Positions 1 through 7,747 of a DNA stretch of 64,000 bases are shown here, piece after piece; position 1 is the stretch's first letter; each line of letters begins with the position of its first letter. The notes beneath the pieces are model-generated. The model did not search any database, was not told where the DNA came from, and was given only the letters and a program-made list of their open reading frames with translations. The translations under genes and the position numbers were made by a program. Source of the stretch: Muribaculaceae bacterium (GTDB taxonomy: Bacteria > Bacteroidota > Bacteroidia > Bacteroidales > Muribaculaceae); the NCBI GenBank assembly GCA_016292745.1, contig JAEDFO010000002.1:1-64000 (forward strand), read 5' to 3'.

Positions 1-62
1 AATGTAATGAATTAATTCTGTAATTATATAATTTTTTCCGTAAAATCGGTGTGGTCTGATTA

Positions 63-445
63 TTATATGATTAAATTGGAAAATGCAAAACGACCGATTT
101 CTGTAACCGATTCGGGGATGGTTATCGAAGAAAGTGATGTACAATAGTAAAATGCATTCTTGCCAATATATTTAGTGCTATTGGGAATGTATAATGCTGA
201 TAATCTTAAGCAACCCATAAATGCTCTATCTCCAATTTTTTTAACTCCTTCATAAATCGTAACAGCTGTCAAAATTCCTTGACCAATAAATGCGCTTGCT
301 CCAATCTCGGAAACGGTATACGTTTTCTCATTATAAACCACATTAGATGGAATGACAATACTTGTATAACCAGCCTCTCCCTTTACAAGGGTGACAGTTG
401 AACTGTCAGAATTGATGTTGTAATCTTGAAAATTTAGAAATAGAT
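63..445 (-). pseudogene. BspA-like leucine-rich repeat protein, 5'-truncated remnant
   Basis: The minus strand reads about 127 codons of a BspA/LRR_5 type surface protein. It starts with a stretch resembling the mature N-terminus of such proteins (YNINSDSSTVTLV, then IVIPSNVVYNEKTYTV), followed by repeats of the type IG..AF....L..ITIPESVTEIGRFAF. It ends at a TAA at 63-65. Upstream there is an in-frame TAA at about 449-451, no ATG, and no signal peptide. The only initiator is an internal GTG at 341, which would leave 92 residues. Intact members are secreted and much longer (family knowledge). I therefore read this as a remnant rather than a working gene, though a frameshift hiding more sequence left of position 62 cannot be excluded because the window starts there. 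Confidence 0.55.
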
Positions 446-504
446 ATTGTGGTTAGGCATGAAAAAAAAGTGGTGGCAAGTGATACAATTTCTGATTAGT
501 TTAT

Positions 505-512
505 TAAATTTG
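505..512 (+). promoter_or_regulatory. -7 promoter box of the ferritin gene
   Basis: TAAATTTG fits the Bacteroidetes -7 consensus TAnnTTTG and lies 24 nt before the ferritin ATG. This predicts a short leader of about 17 nt. It also rules against a GTG start at 512, which would overlap the box. Confidence 0.6.
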
Positions 513-535
513 TGCCACTAAAACTATTATTTATT

Positions 536-1054
536 ATGCTTAACAAGAAAGTTGAAGATGCATTGAATGCACAGATTAATGCCGAGATGTGGTCGGCATA
601 TTTATACCTGTCGATGGCAGCTCATATGCACGATGCCGGTCAGTCGGGTATGGCAAAATGGTTTGAGGTTCAGTTTAAGGAAGAGCAGGACCATGCTATG
701 ATTTTCTTTAATTATGTGATTTCACGTGGCGGAAAGGTTGAGCTCAAGGCTATCGATGAAGTTCCAACAAAGTGGGATTCGGCTTTGGCCGTGTTTGAAA
801 ACACTTTGGAGCACGAGCGTAAGGTGACAAGCCTCATCAACAACCTCTATGCTGTGGCTACTGCTGAATGCGACTTCGCTACCCAGAGCATGCTCAAGTG
901 GTTTATCGACGAGCAGGTTGAAGAAGAAGAGAATGCTCGTACCATTATCGACAACCTCAAGATGATTAAGGACAACGGCTATGGCCTGTATATGCTCGAC
1001 AAGGAGCTGGGTGCTCGTGTTTACACTCAGGCATCTCCTCTTGCCGGCAAATAA
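536..1054 (+). CDS. ftnA: Ferritin (FtnA-like iron storage protein)
   Basis: Encodes 172 residues, the usual length of a non-haem bacterial ferritin. Such proteins form a cytosolic 24-subunit shell that oxidises Fe(II) and stores it as ferric mineral. The four-helix ferritin pattern is clear: E17 and Y24 in NAEMWSAYLY, E50 and H53 in KEEQDHA, a later Glu in TLEHER, and the Gln/Glu of DEQVEEE, which together give the ferroxidase site. I chose the ATG at 536 because the family begins MLxxKVxxALN, and because the in-frame GTG at 512 sits inside the promoter box. The gene is transcribed alone and ends at a hairpin shared with the convergent phosphohexomutase gene. No Fur-box-like sequence was recognised. 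Confidence 0.95.
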   Translation: MLNKKVEDALNAQINAEMWSAYLYLSMAAHMHDAGQSGMAKWFEVQFKEEQDHAMIFFNYVISRGGKVELKAIDEVPTKWDSALAVFENTLEHERKVTSLINNLYAVATAECDFATQSMLKWFIDEQVEEEENARTIIDNLKMIKDNGYGLYMLDKELGARVYTQASPLAGK

Positions 1055-1073
1055 TCTATTCGTTTTTTAATCA

Positions 1074-1112
1074 ATTGCGGCGGACCTCTATCTGAGACCC
1101 GCCGCAATGTTG
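1074..1112. terminator. Bidirectional terminator between ferritin and phosphohexomutase
   Basis: A 10-bp perfect stem, ATTGCGGCGG (1074-1083) with CCGCCGCAAT (1099-1108), has a 15-nt loop and lies between two convergent genes. The T-rich tail (GTTGTTT) follows on the + strand. Confidence 0.65.
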
Positions 1113-1134
1113 TTTATATCCGTTATCCGGACTA

Positions 1135-2883
1135 TTAAATGCCGAATTCTTTCTTTATTTCAGCAAGCTTGGCAACAGCCTGGGCATTAACTGCGTCGAA
1201 GTCGTCGATGCTGTTCATCTTACCCTTCACTTCGATGTAGAACTTGATCTTTGGCTCTGTTCCTGAAGGACGAACCGATACCTTTGTGCCATCGGCCGAG
1301 TAGAACTGGAGCACGTTGCTTGTTGTGGGCATGTCGAGGGTCGATTTGGTGCCTGTGGTGCAGTCGGTGCATTCAAGTGATGCGTAGTCCTTTACGGTAA
1401 TCACCGGAGAACCGGCAATTGACTTTGGAGGATTGTTGCGAAGTTCCTTCATGATGGCCACAATCTCTTCGGCACCGCTTTTGCCTTTGCGAACGAGCGA
1501 TACACCTTCCTCTTTCGAGAATCCGTATTTCAGATAAATGTCCTTGAGCATCTGGTACATGTTCAGGCCTTTGTCCTTAGCCCATGCAGCAATCTCAGCC
1601 ATGATGGAGATGGCCGAAACCGAGTCTTTGTCGCGGACGAAATCCTCGGCGAGGAAGCCAAAGCTTTCTTCGCCGCCACCAAGATAGCGCATCTTGCCCT
1701 CAAGCTCTCTGATAACGGCTGCAATCCACTTGAATCCGGTGAAGCAGTCATACATTATAATACCTTGAGCATCGGCGATGGTCTTTATAAGGTCGGTGGT
1801 TACGATGGTCTTGACAATGTATTCCTTGCCGGTGATAAGACCGAGCTCTTTGTTGCGGGTCATGAGGTAGTTGAGGAAAATCAACTGAATTTGGTTGCCG
1901 TTGATAAGCACGAATTCGCCCTTGTCGTCGCGGATAACAACGCCAACGCGGTCGGCATCGGGGTCGGATGCCATTACAATGTCGGCATCTGTTTCTTTGG
2001 CCTTGGCGATGGCCATAGCCATTGCTGATGGCACTTCAGGGTTGGGCGATTCCACTGTCGGGAAGTTGCCGTCGGCCACATCCTGTTCGGGAACATGGAT
2101 AATGTTGGTGAAGCCGAAATTCTTAAGCGAGGCAGGTATAAGGTCGCGTCCGGTGCCGTGGATAGGGGTGTACACAATCTTCAGGTCGTGGTGGCGCTTG
2201 ATAACCTCGGGGCTGAGCGAGAGGGTCTTGATGCGAGCCAAATACTTGTCGTCGATATCCTTGCCTATGATTGTAATCAGTTCGGGGTTGGCTTCGAACT
2301 TTACTTCTTCGATGCCTGAAATCTTGTTTACATAATCGATGATGTTTACATCGTGAGGGGCGATAATCTGTGCGCCGTCGTTCCAGTAGGCCTTGTAGCC
2401 ATTATACTCTTTCGGGTTGTGCGAGGCAGTGATGTTCACACCGCTCTGGCAGCCGAGTTCGCGTATTGCAAACGAGAGTTCGGGAGTGGGGCGGAAGCTT
2501 TCAAACAGGTATACATGGATTCCGTTTGCCGAAAATATGCCCGCAACGATTTCGGCAAATTTGCGGCTGTTGTTTCTTACGTCGTGGCCAACGACAACAC
2601 TAATCTGGTCGAGGTCGGCAAATGCAACTTTAAGGTAGTTCGACAAGCCTTGGGTGGCTGCGCCCACAGTGTATTTGTTCATGCGGTTGCTGCCGGCACC
2701 CATGATGCCACGCAATCCGCCGGTTCCGAATTCGAGGTCGCGATAGAATGAGTCGATAAGTTCATTTTTGTCTTCGCTTTCGAGCATGCGTTTTACTTCA
2801 GCCCGTGTTTCGTCGTCGTAACCTTCGCCAAGCCATTGGTTGGCTTTCTCGGTTACCGATTTTAACAAGTCTTTATCGTCCAT
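1135..2883 (-). CDS. Phospho-sugar mutase (phosphoglucomutase/phosphomannomutase family)
   Basis: Encodes 582 residues of the alpha-D-phosphohexomutase superfamily, which interconvert hexose 1- and 6-phosphates. All four signature loops are present: the phosphoserine loop TASHNP with catalytic Ser154, the metal loop DPDADR near residue 305, the sugar loop GGEES near 400, and the phosphate-binding RPSGTEPKIKFYIEV near the C-terminus. The length and the N-terminal region match the PgcA-type long mutases of Firmicutes and Bacteroidetes rather than GlmM. The substrate (glucose versus mannose phosphate) cannot be decided from sequence. It is a single-gene transcript with its own consensus promoter and a roughly 31-nt leader. 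It could feed glucose-1-phosphate to the nucleotidyltransferase encoded at 26.7 kb, but that link is inference. Confidence 0.93.
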   Translation of the reverse strand: MDDKDLLKSVTEKANQWLGEGYDDETRAEVKRMLESEDKNELIDSFYRDLEFGTGGLRGIMGAGSNRMNKYTVGAATQGLSNYLKVAFADLDQISVVVGHDVRNNSRKFAEIVAGIFSANGIHVYLFESFRPTPELSFAIRELGCQSGVNITASHNPKEYNGYKAYWNDGAQIIAPHDVNIIDYVNKISGIEEVKFEANPELITIIGKDIDDKYLARIKTLSLSPEVIKRHHDLKIVYTPIHGTGRDLIPASLKNFGFTNIIHVPEQDVADGNFPTVESPNPEVPSAMAMAIAKAKETDADIVMASDPDADRVGVVIRDDKGEFVLINGNQIQLIFLNYLMTRNKELGLITGKEYIVKTIVTTDLIKTIADAQGIIMYDCFTGFKWIAAVIRELEGKMRYLGGGEESFGFLAEDFVRDKDSVSAISIMAEIAAWAKDKGLNMYQMLKDIYLKYGFSKEEGVSLVRKGKSGAEEIVAIMKELRNNPPKSIAGSPVITVKDYASLECTDCTTGTKSTLDMPTTSNVLQFYSADGTKVSVRPSGTEPKIKFYIEVKGKMNSIDDFDAVNAQAVAKLAEIKKEFGI

Positions 2884-2919
2884 ATGAAATTGTTTTTATG
2901 AGTTTTCACTATTAATAAG

Positions 2920-2951
2920 CAAAAATATAAAATTCTGATTAATATACCAAA
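2920..2951 (-). promoter_or_regulatory. Consensus promoter of the phosphohexomutase gene
   Basis: On the minus strand TTTG (2951-2948) is followed after 20 nt by TATTTTTG (2927-2920), the Bacteroidetes -33/-7 arrangement, 37 nt before the ATG. Confidence 0.65.
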
Positions 2952-2985
2952 TAGGAGCGGCTTTTTGACCAATAACTGTTGAGAT

Positions 2986-3038
2986 GAAAAAGCCGCGGCA
3001 CATTCCGCAAGAGCTGTTTGGTGGATGTGCCGTGGCTT
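2986..3038 (-). terminator. Terminator behind the META-domain gene
   Basis: Reading the minus strand, the arm AAGCCACGGCACATCC pairs with GGAATGTGCCGCGGCTT across a short loop and runs directly into TTTTT. It lies 22 nt after the stop of the META-domain gene. Confidence 0.75.
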
Positions 3039-3059
3039 AAATAGGTTAACGAAATAAGT

Positions 3060-3911
3060 TTAACGTTTCAATCCGATGCGCTTGAGTATGAGCACGCATT
3101 TACGGTTGTTATCGAGCAGTTCGATTGTTTCGCTCGATTCGGCCTTGAAGTGCTCGGCCTCTTCCAGCGCTACCAGCAAAGCTGTTTCGGTGGCCATGTT
3201 TGGGCAAGCCTTTCGTGTTGAGATTATCTGAGAGAACTGGATGGCGTTTTTCTTCTTTGGGTCGAGTGAGATGGAACCGTTAATGAGGTTGCATCCCGAG
3301 TTGCCGTGAAGTTTGCCTTCCGGAATGTCGATAACCAGGCGGATGTTTTCGTCGTCGATAGCATTTCCGTCGATTTCTGTTACAGTCCATGTGCCGTTAA
3401 GCAGCGACAGGTTGTGATTGCGCAATGTCATGATTGGATTGTGCTTTTTATCGCGGAGCACCAGCATCTGAATCCCTTTTTCCTTGGTGATTGTAAACGA
3501 AGTGGTGTTGCCAATGGCTTTGCTAATCTGAGCCTCGGTCTTGTTGTTGCATTCGGCAAGGGTGGTAATCATGTTGCCGAATTTCAGACTGCCGTTTTCT
3601 TCAACTGAGAACCCTCCGTTGATGTAATTGCAACCGTTGTTGCCGTAGATGCGGTTGTTCTCGGAGTCGAAAGTGAGGTACGGCATTGTGTAGAAGTTCA
3701 CTTTTGTGCCGTAGGCGTTGATAATGGTCCATTCACCGTCGAGCGATTTCTTGTCGAGGACGATTGGAGCCGAAGAACTTGACACAGAGTCGGTTGATGC
3801 CGGTTCGTACGAGGCGAAGCCGTCATCGGTAGTAGTTGATTTCTTGAATAATGAGCAGCTGCTTGCTGAAATTAATAAAGTGCTAAATGTAATTACTGTA
3901 AACTTGTTCAT
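3060..3911 (-). CDS. Tandem META-domain lipoprotein
   Basis: Encodes 283 residues. The N-terminus (MNKFTVITFSTLLISASSC) is a short signal sequence ending in a cysteine followed by Ser-Leu-Phe-Lys-Lys, so a lipoprotein anchored in the envelope is likely. Two META (HslJ-like) domains follow, about residues 55-155 and 165-280. Each begins L.G.W.......G and carries a GN.GCN.ING signature with a second conserved Cys further on. META domains occur in HslJ heat-shock lipoproteins, and their biochemical role is not settled. The gene starts 21 nt after the NADH dehydrogenase stop on the same strand, so the two are probably cotranscribed. A terminator follows. I see no catalytic motif. Confidence 0.85.
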   Translation of the reverse strand: MNKFTVITFSTLLISASSCSLFKKSTTTDDGFASYEPASTDSVSSSSAPIVLDKKSLDGEWTIINAYGTKVNFYTMPYLTFDSENNRIYGNNGCNYINGGFSVEENGSLKFGNMITTLAECNNKTEAQISKAIGNTTSFTITKEKGIQMLVLRDKKHNPIMTLRNHNLSLLNGTWTVTEIDGNAIDDENIRLVIDIPEGKLHGNSGCNLINGSISLDPKKKNAIQFSQIISTRKACPNMATETALLVALEEAEHFKAESSETIELLDNNRKCVLILKRIGLKR

Positions 3912-3932
3912 TATTAAACTGTTGAGTTGATT

Positions 3933-5228
3933 TTATTCGTTGTCGGGAGTGTCCCATCGCTTTCTCACCGGATATTTGGTGGTGTGGACCAAAAGTCGGA
4001 GCGATGTGCTGTAGGTGAAGTATGCCCAGACCCAGTTGATGAGCACGTTGAGCTTGTTGCGCATGCCCAGAAGCGATATCAGGTGGATAAACATCCAAAT
4101 CATCCAGGCGAGACGTCCGAACAGGTGGATGTGCTTCAGATCGGCAACGGCGCGGTTGCGTCCAACGGTAGCCATCGACCCCTTGTCGTTATATTCGAAT
4201 TTCGATGTGAATTCGTGACGGTTGAGGTTGCCGGCAAGGTTCACTGCTTGCTGAATTGCCACCTGTGCCAGCTGAGGATATCCGCGTTTATGCTTCTCGG
4301 TGGTCATCAGAGCGATGTCGCCAAGAGCAAACACATCGTCGCATCCGGCCACTCGGTTATATTCGTCGACAATGAATCGGTTGCCTGGTCCGAAAGTCTC
4401 GGGAGCGAATCCTGAGATGGTTTCGCCGGTGATACCTGCTGTCCATATAACGGTCTCGCAATAAATTTGTTCGCCGTCAGAAAGGGTTACAATATTGTTC
4501 TCGTAACTGGTCATTGTGCGCTCAAGGCGAACGTCGACCATCAGGTGCCCAAGATATTCGTAGGCTTTTTCCGAAGCCTGTGGACTCATGGTGCGCAGCA
4601 CTCGGTCGGCGCCTTCCACGAGGATAATCGAGATGTCGTCGCGGCGAATCTCAGGATACTCGCGCGAGAGGAGATATTTCTTCATTTCACCGATGGCTCC
4701 TGCCACTTCAACGCCTGAAGGACCGGCTCCCACCACAACGAAACTCAGCATCCTACGACGGTCCGACGGACTTTTGCACAAGCATGCGCGCTCCATGTGG
4801 TCGAGAATCTCGTTTTTCAGACGCATAGCCTCTGAAGCCGACTTGAGAGTAAACACCGATTCGCGCAACTTGTCGTTGCCGAAGAAGTTGTTGGTGGTTC
4901 CGGCGGCAATTATCAGTTTGTCGTAGCTCGTGGTGCCATATTGGGTAGTGATGGTCTTGTTGACAGTGTCGACGCATTTCACATGGCCCATTTTGAAGTC
5001 GACATTCTTCATTTTTCTTATTTCTCGGCGGAATGGGAACGAGATGCTACCCGTGTCGAGACCTGACGAAGCAATTTGGTAGAATAGAGGAGGAAACGAG
5101 TGGAAATTGTTGCGGTCGATCAAAGTGATGTCGTACAATTTCTTGTCAAGGTGTTTGGCTACGTTGAGCCCTGCAAATCCGCCACCAACGATAACTATGT
5201 GCTCTTTTTTCTCATTTGTCGGTGTCAT
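3933..5228 (-). CDS. ndh: Type II NADH dehydrogenase (NDH-2)
   Basis: Encodes 431 residues. This is a non-proton-pumping flavoprotein that passes electrons from NADH to the quinone pool at the inner membrane face. The N-terminal FAD-binding GGGFAGL motif is at residues 14-20. A second dinucleotide fold, VVGAGPSGVEVAG, lies near 165, and the FAD-contacting GDIAL near 300. The last 70 residues contain hydrophobic stretches (AWMIWMFIHLISLLG, INWVWAYFTY) typical of membrane-attached NDH-2. The gene heads a two-gene unit with the META lipoprotein. A possible -7 box (TATTTTTG on the minus strand, 5285-5278) lies 50 nt upstream. A related quinone oxidoreductase substrate is possible, but the family call is firm. 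Confidence 0.92.
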   Translation of the reverse strand: MTPTNEKKEHIVIVGGGFAGLNVAKHLDKKLYDITLIDRNNFHSFPPLFYQIASSGLDTGSISFPFRREIRKMKNVDFKMGHVKCVDTVNKTITTQYGTTSYDKLIIAAGTTNNFFGNDKLRESVFTLKSASEAMRLKNEILDHMERACLCKSPSDRRRMLSFVVVGAGPSGVEVAGAIGEMKKYLLSREYPEIRRDDISIILVEGADRVLRTMSPQASEKAYEYLGHLMVDVRLERTMTSYENNIVTLSDGEQIYCETVIWTAGITGETISGFAPETFGPGNRFIVDEYNRVAGCDDVFALGDIALMTTEKHKRGYPQLAQVAIQQAVNLAGNLNRHEFTSKFEYNDKGSMATVGRNRAVADLKHIHLFGRLAWMIWMFIHLISLLGMRNKLNVLINWVWAYFTYSTSLRLLVHTTKYPVRKRWDTPDNE

Positions 5229-5277
5229 GATGATTCAGTTTTTATTTAAGTAAATGTTAGTAGTTTTAATTACGCTT

Positions 5278-5285
5278 CAAAAATA
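5278..5285 (-). promoter_or_regulatory. Possible -7 box for ndh
   Basis: CAAAAATA on + reads TATTTTTG on the minus strand, a TAnnTTTG match 50 nt before the ndh ATG. No good -33 box was found at the expected distance. The rest of the 298-bp divergent region (5229-5526) is A/T-rich and holds nothing else I can name. Confidence 0.4.
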
Positions 5286-5481
5286 GAAATATTTCTTTAT
5301 ATAACCTAATAATTGAGCAAATCTTTTTCGGAAATTTTTCTTTAATTACTTGCGCTTGCTGCGGTTGCGAAACTTGGCGGAATTGAGCGACTTTATATGT
5401 TTTAACCGAATAATAATGTGTGCTTGTGCTGATTTAATACCAATTTGTAAATTATAATATATAATAATGTAAAAAAAACAC

Positions 5482-5489
5482 TACCTTTG
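5482..5489 (+). promoter_or_regulatory. -7 box of the TPR gene
   Basis: TACCTTTG (TAnnTTTG) lies 38 nt before the ATG of the TPR protein. The -33 region is not clear. Confidence 0.5.
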
Positions 5490-5526
5490 TCATTGGTAAG
5501 TTTATCAAAGATAGAATATTTAATTA

Positions 5527-7596
5527 ATGAATAATTTCTTTAATAAAATAAATAGGTCGATTCTTGCTTTATTGTCAGTGGTTTCGTGCCTGGCCTCAGT
5601 GGCACAAATCAACACCAATCAGGTGATGATTATTGGCCGCAATGCCCTCTATTTTGAGGATTATCTGCTTTCAATTCAATATTTTAACCAGGTGATACGA
5701 GTGAAACCATATTTGGCCGAGCCGTATTTTTATCGCGCTGTAGCAAAGCTTTCGCTCGAGGATTATCGTGGAGCCGAGGAGGATTGTACACTGGCCATTG
5801 AGCGAAACCCGTTTATTGTCGATGCCTATCAGGTGCGTGGCATTGCCCGCCAGACACTCAAGAACTATCGCGGTGCCATCGACGACTACTCTAAAGGCCT
5901 CGAACAGTTGCCCGAGCATAAGGTGTTTCTCATCAACAAGGCCGTGGCTGAAGAGCAGATTGAGGAATATGATGCATCGGAAAACACTTATAAGCGGCTT
6001 ATTGAGCTTTATCCGAATTACGAGAACGCCTATCTTGGCCGTTCGCAGCTGTATCTGTCGCTTGGCGACACCGTAAAGGCCCTTGCCGATATCGACAAAT
6101 GCATTTCCATCAACAAGAACAATTCGTCGGCCTATGTGATGCGTTCCGACATCACCACAAAATTCAAGAAAGACTATAAGGCGGCGCTCGCCGATATGGA
6201 CGATGCCATAAAGCTCGAGCCTCACATTGCCAACTATTTCATCAACCGCGCATTCCTAAAATATAACCTCGACGATTATTTCGGTGCCATGGCCGATTAC
6301 GACTATGCCATCGACCTCGATCCGTCGAATATTACCGCCCGATTCAACCGTGGTTTGCTTCTCACTGAAGTGCAAGACAACAACAAGGCTATCAACGACT
6401 TCACTTATGTGCTCGATGCCGACCCCTCGAACATCATGGCGCGATATAACCGTGCTGAGCTCTTCACCCGAATAGGACAGTACAGCCGTGCTGTATCCGA
6501 CCTCGACCAGGTGATAGCAAAGGTTGACAACATGCCCGGGCTATATTACGCCCGAAGCGAATGCAAACGAAAAATGGGCGACTTGAAAGGTGGAGAGGCC
6601 GACTACAACAAGTCGCGCGACATGAGCAAGCAGCAGCGTGCCGAACGTAAGGCCGGGAAGACTCCAAAATATGATTCTGCAACCGAAGCCGAGCCGTCGG
6701 AGTCTCAAACACAGGAAGAATCGGTTGAGGATGTGAAAAACAAGTTCCAGCGGCTGCTCACCATCGAGAACGACAACAGTCTGAAGCCGCAGTACGAAAA
6801 CAAAACACGCGGACGTATTCAGGATAACTCGTTCAATATCGATGCCGAACCTCAGTTCATGCTCTCGTATTACGATTCGTCGTCCGACCTTAAGGCCACA
6901 ACCAACTATCTTCGCGAGCTTAACGAAATTAACGAGCTTAAGCTGTTGCCTAACTTGCTGATGATTACCAACAGCGAAGTGCGCTTGTTCGACGACCAGA
7001 TTGAACACCATTTTAATTCGATAAACTACTACACCGGCATCATCAGCACCAATCCTGGACGTGCATTCGACTATTTTGCCCGCGCCATCGACTTTATGAT
7101 GGTGAAGAACTACGATTCGGCAATTGCCGATCTCGACAAAGCTATTGCCTTGAGCGACAAGTTTGTGCTGGCATATTTTGCCCGCGCCAATGCCAAGTTC
7201 TGCCGTTGGCAAGCGCAGGGAGCCATCGACGATGCCAATGCTGTTGGCTCCACATCGAGCAAGGAGTCGGAAAGAATGATGAAAGAACAAATGATGCGGA
7301 ACGTGCTGGGTGAAGTTATGGCCGACCTCGATAAGGTGATAGAACTGTCGCCAAAGATGGTATATGCCATGTACGACAAGGGTTGCGTGTATCTGATGAT
7401 GCAGGACAACACCTCAGCGCTTAGCGCATTCTCAAAAGCAGTGGAGATTAAGCCCGATTTTGGCGAGGCATACTATAATCGTGGGCTGGTGTACTTCAGG
7501 CTCGGAAACAAGGAAAACGGTGTGGCCGATTTGAGCAAGGCCGGCGAGTTCGGAATAACACCATCTTACAGCGTGCTCAAGCGAATGTCGCGCTGA
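5527..7596 (+). CDS. Exported tetratricopeptide-repeat protein
   Basis: Encodes 689 residues. An N-terminal signal sequence (about residues 1-27, ending SVAQ) directs it to the periplasm. About seven to eight TPR units follow in residues 30-360, with the pattern A..D...AI...P....A...R......Y..A..D. A charged low-complexity linker comes next (about 370-410), then a middle segment without clear repeats (about 415-500), and further TPRs to the end (about 515-680). TPR proteins act as scaffolds for protein-protein contacts, and no enzymatic motif is visible. The gene stands alone between divergent ndh and thrS. Large TPR proteins of this kind are common in Bacteroidales with unassigned partners. 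The high-quality open reading frame on the opposite strand at 6541-7290 is a shadow. Confidence 0.85.
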   Translation: MNNFFNKINRSILALLSVVSCLASVAQINTNQVMIIGRNALYFEDYLLSIQYFNQVIRVKPYLAEPYFYRAVAKLSLEDYRGAEEDCTLAIERNPFIVDAYQVRGIARQTLKNYRGAIDDYSKGLEQLPEHKVFLINKAVAEEQIEEYDASENTYKRLIELYPNYENAYLGRSQLYLSLGDTVKALADIDKCISINKNNSSAYVMRSDITTKFKKDYKAALADMDDAIKLEPHIANYFINRAFLKYNLDDYFGAMADYDYAIDLDPSNITARFNRGLLLTEVQDNNKAINDFTYVLDADPSNIMARYNRAELFTRIGQYSRAVSDLDQVIAKVDNMPGLYYARSECKRKMGDLKGGEADYNKSRDMSKQQRAERKAGKTPKYDSATEAEPSESQTQEESVEDVKNKFQRLLTIENDNSLKPQYENKTRGRIQDNSFNIDAEPQFMLSYYDSSSDLKATTNYLRELNEINELKLLPNLLMITNSEVRLFDDQIEHHFNSINYYTGIISTNPGRAFDYFARAIDFMMVKNYDSAIADLDKAIALSDKFVLAYFARANAKFCRWQAQGAIDDANAVGSTSSKESERMMKEQMMRNVLGEVMADLDKVIELSPKMVYAMYDKGCVYLMMQDNTSALSAFSKAVEIKPDFGEAYYNRGLVYFRLGNKENGVADLSKAGEFGITPSYSVLKRMSR

Positions 7597-7689
7597 TAGT
7601 CTTTTGCAATACCATCATTATATTGTGCGGCAATTGCATAGCAGCGATAAATATTCTTGAAAAAACTTTAAAGTTTTTGTGGAATTATT

Positions 7690-7697
7690 TATTTTTG
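7690..7697 (+). promoter_or_regulatory. -7 box of the thrS operon
   Basis: TATTTTTG (TAnnTTTG) lies 51 nt before the thrS ATG at 7748, and downstream of the GTG at 7679 that would otherwise extend the reading frame. Confidence 0.5.
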
Positions 7698-7747
7698 CGT
7701 CCGATTATGCGTGTTGTTGTATGACACGCCACATTAAATATATAGAT

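Noticed and set aside
512..535. Upstream GTG start extending ferritin by eight residues
   Set aside because: It overlaps the -7 box, and the family start MLNKKVEDAL fits the ATG at 536.
6541..7290. Open frame of 249 codons on the minus strand inside the TPR gene
   Set aside because: Antisense shadow. The TPR periodicity on the + strand is clear.
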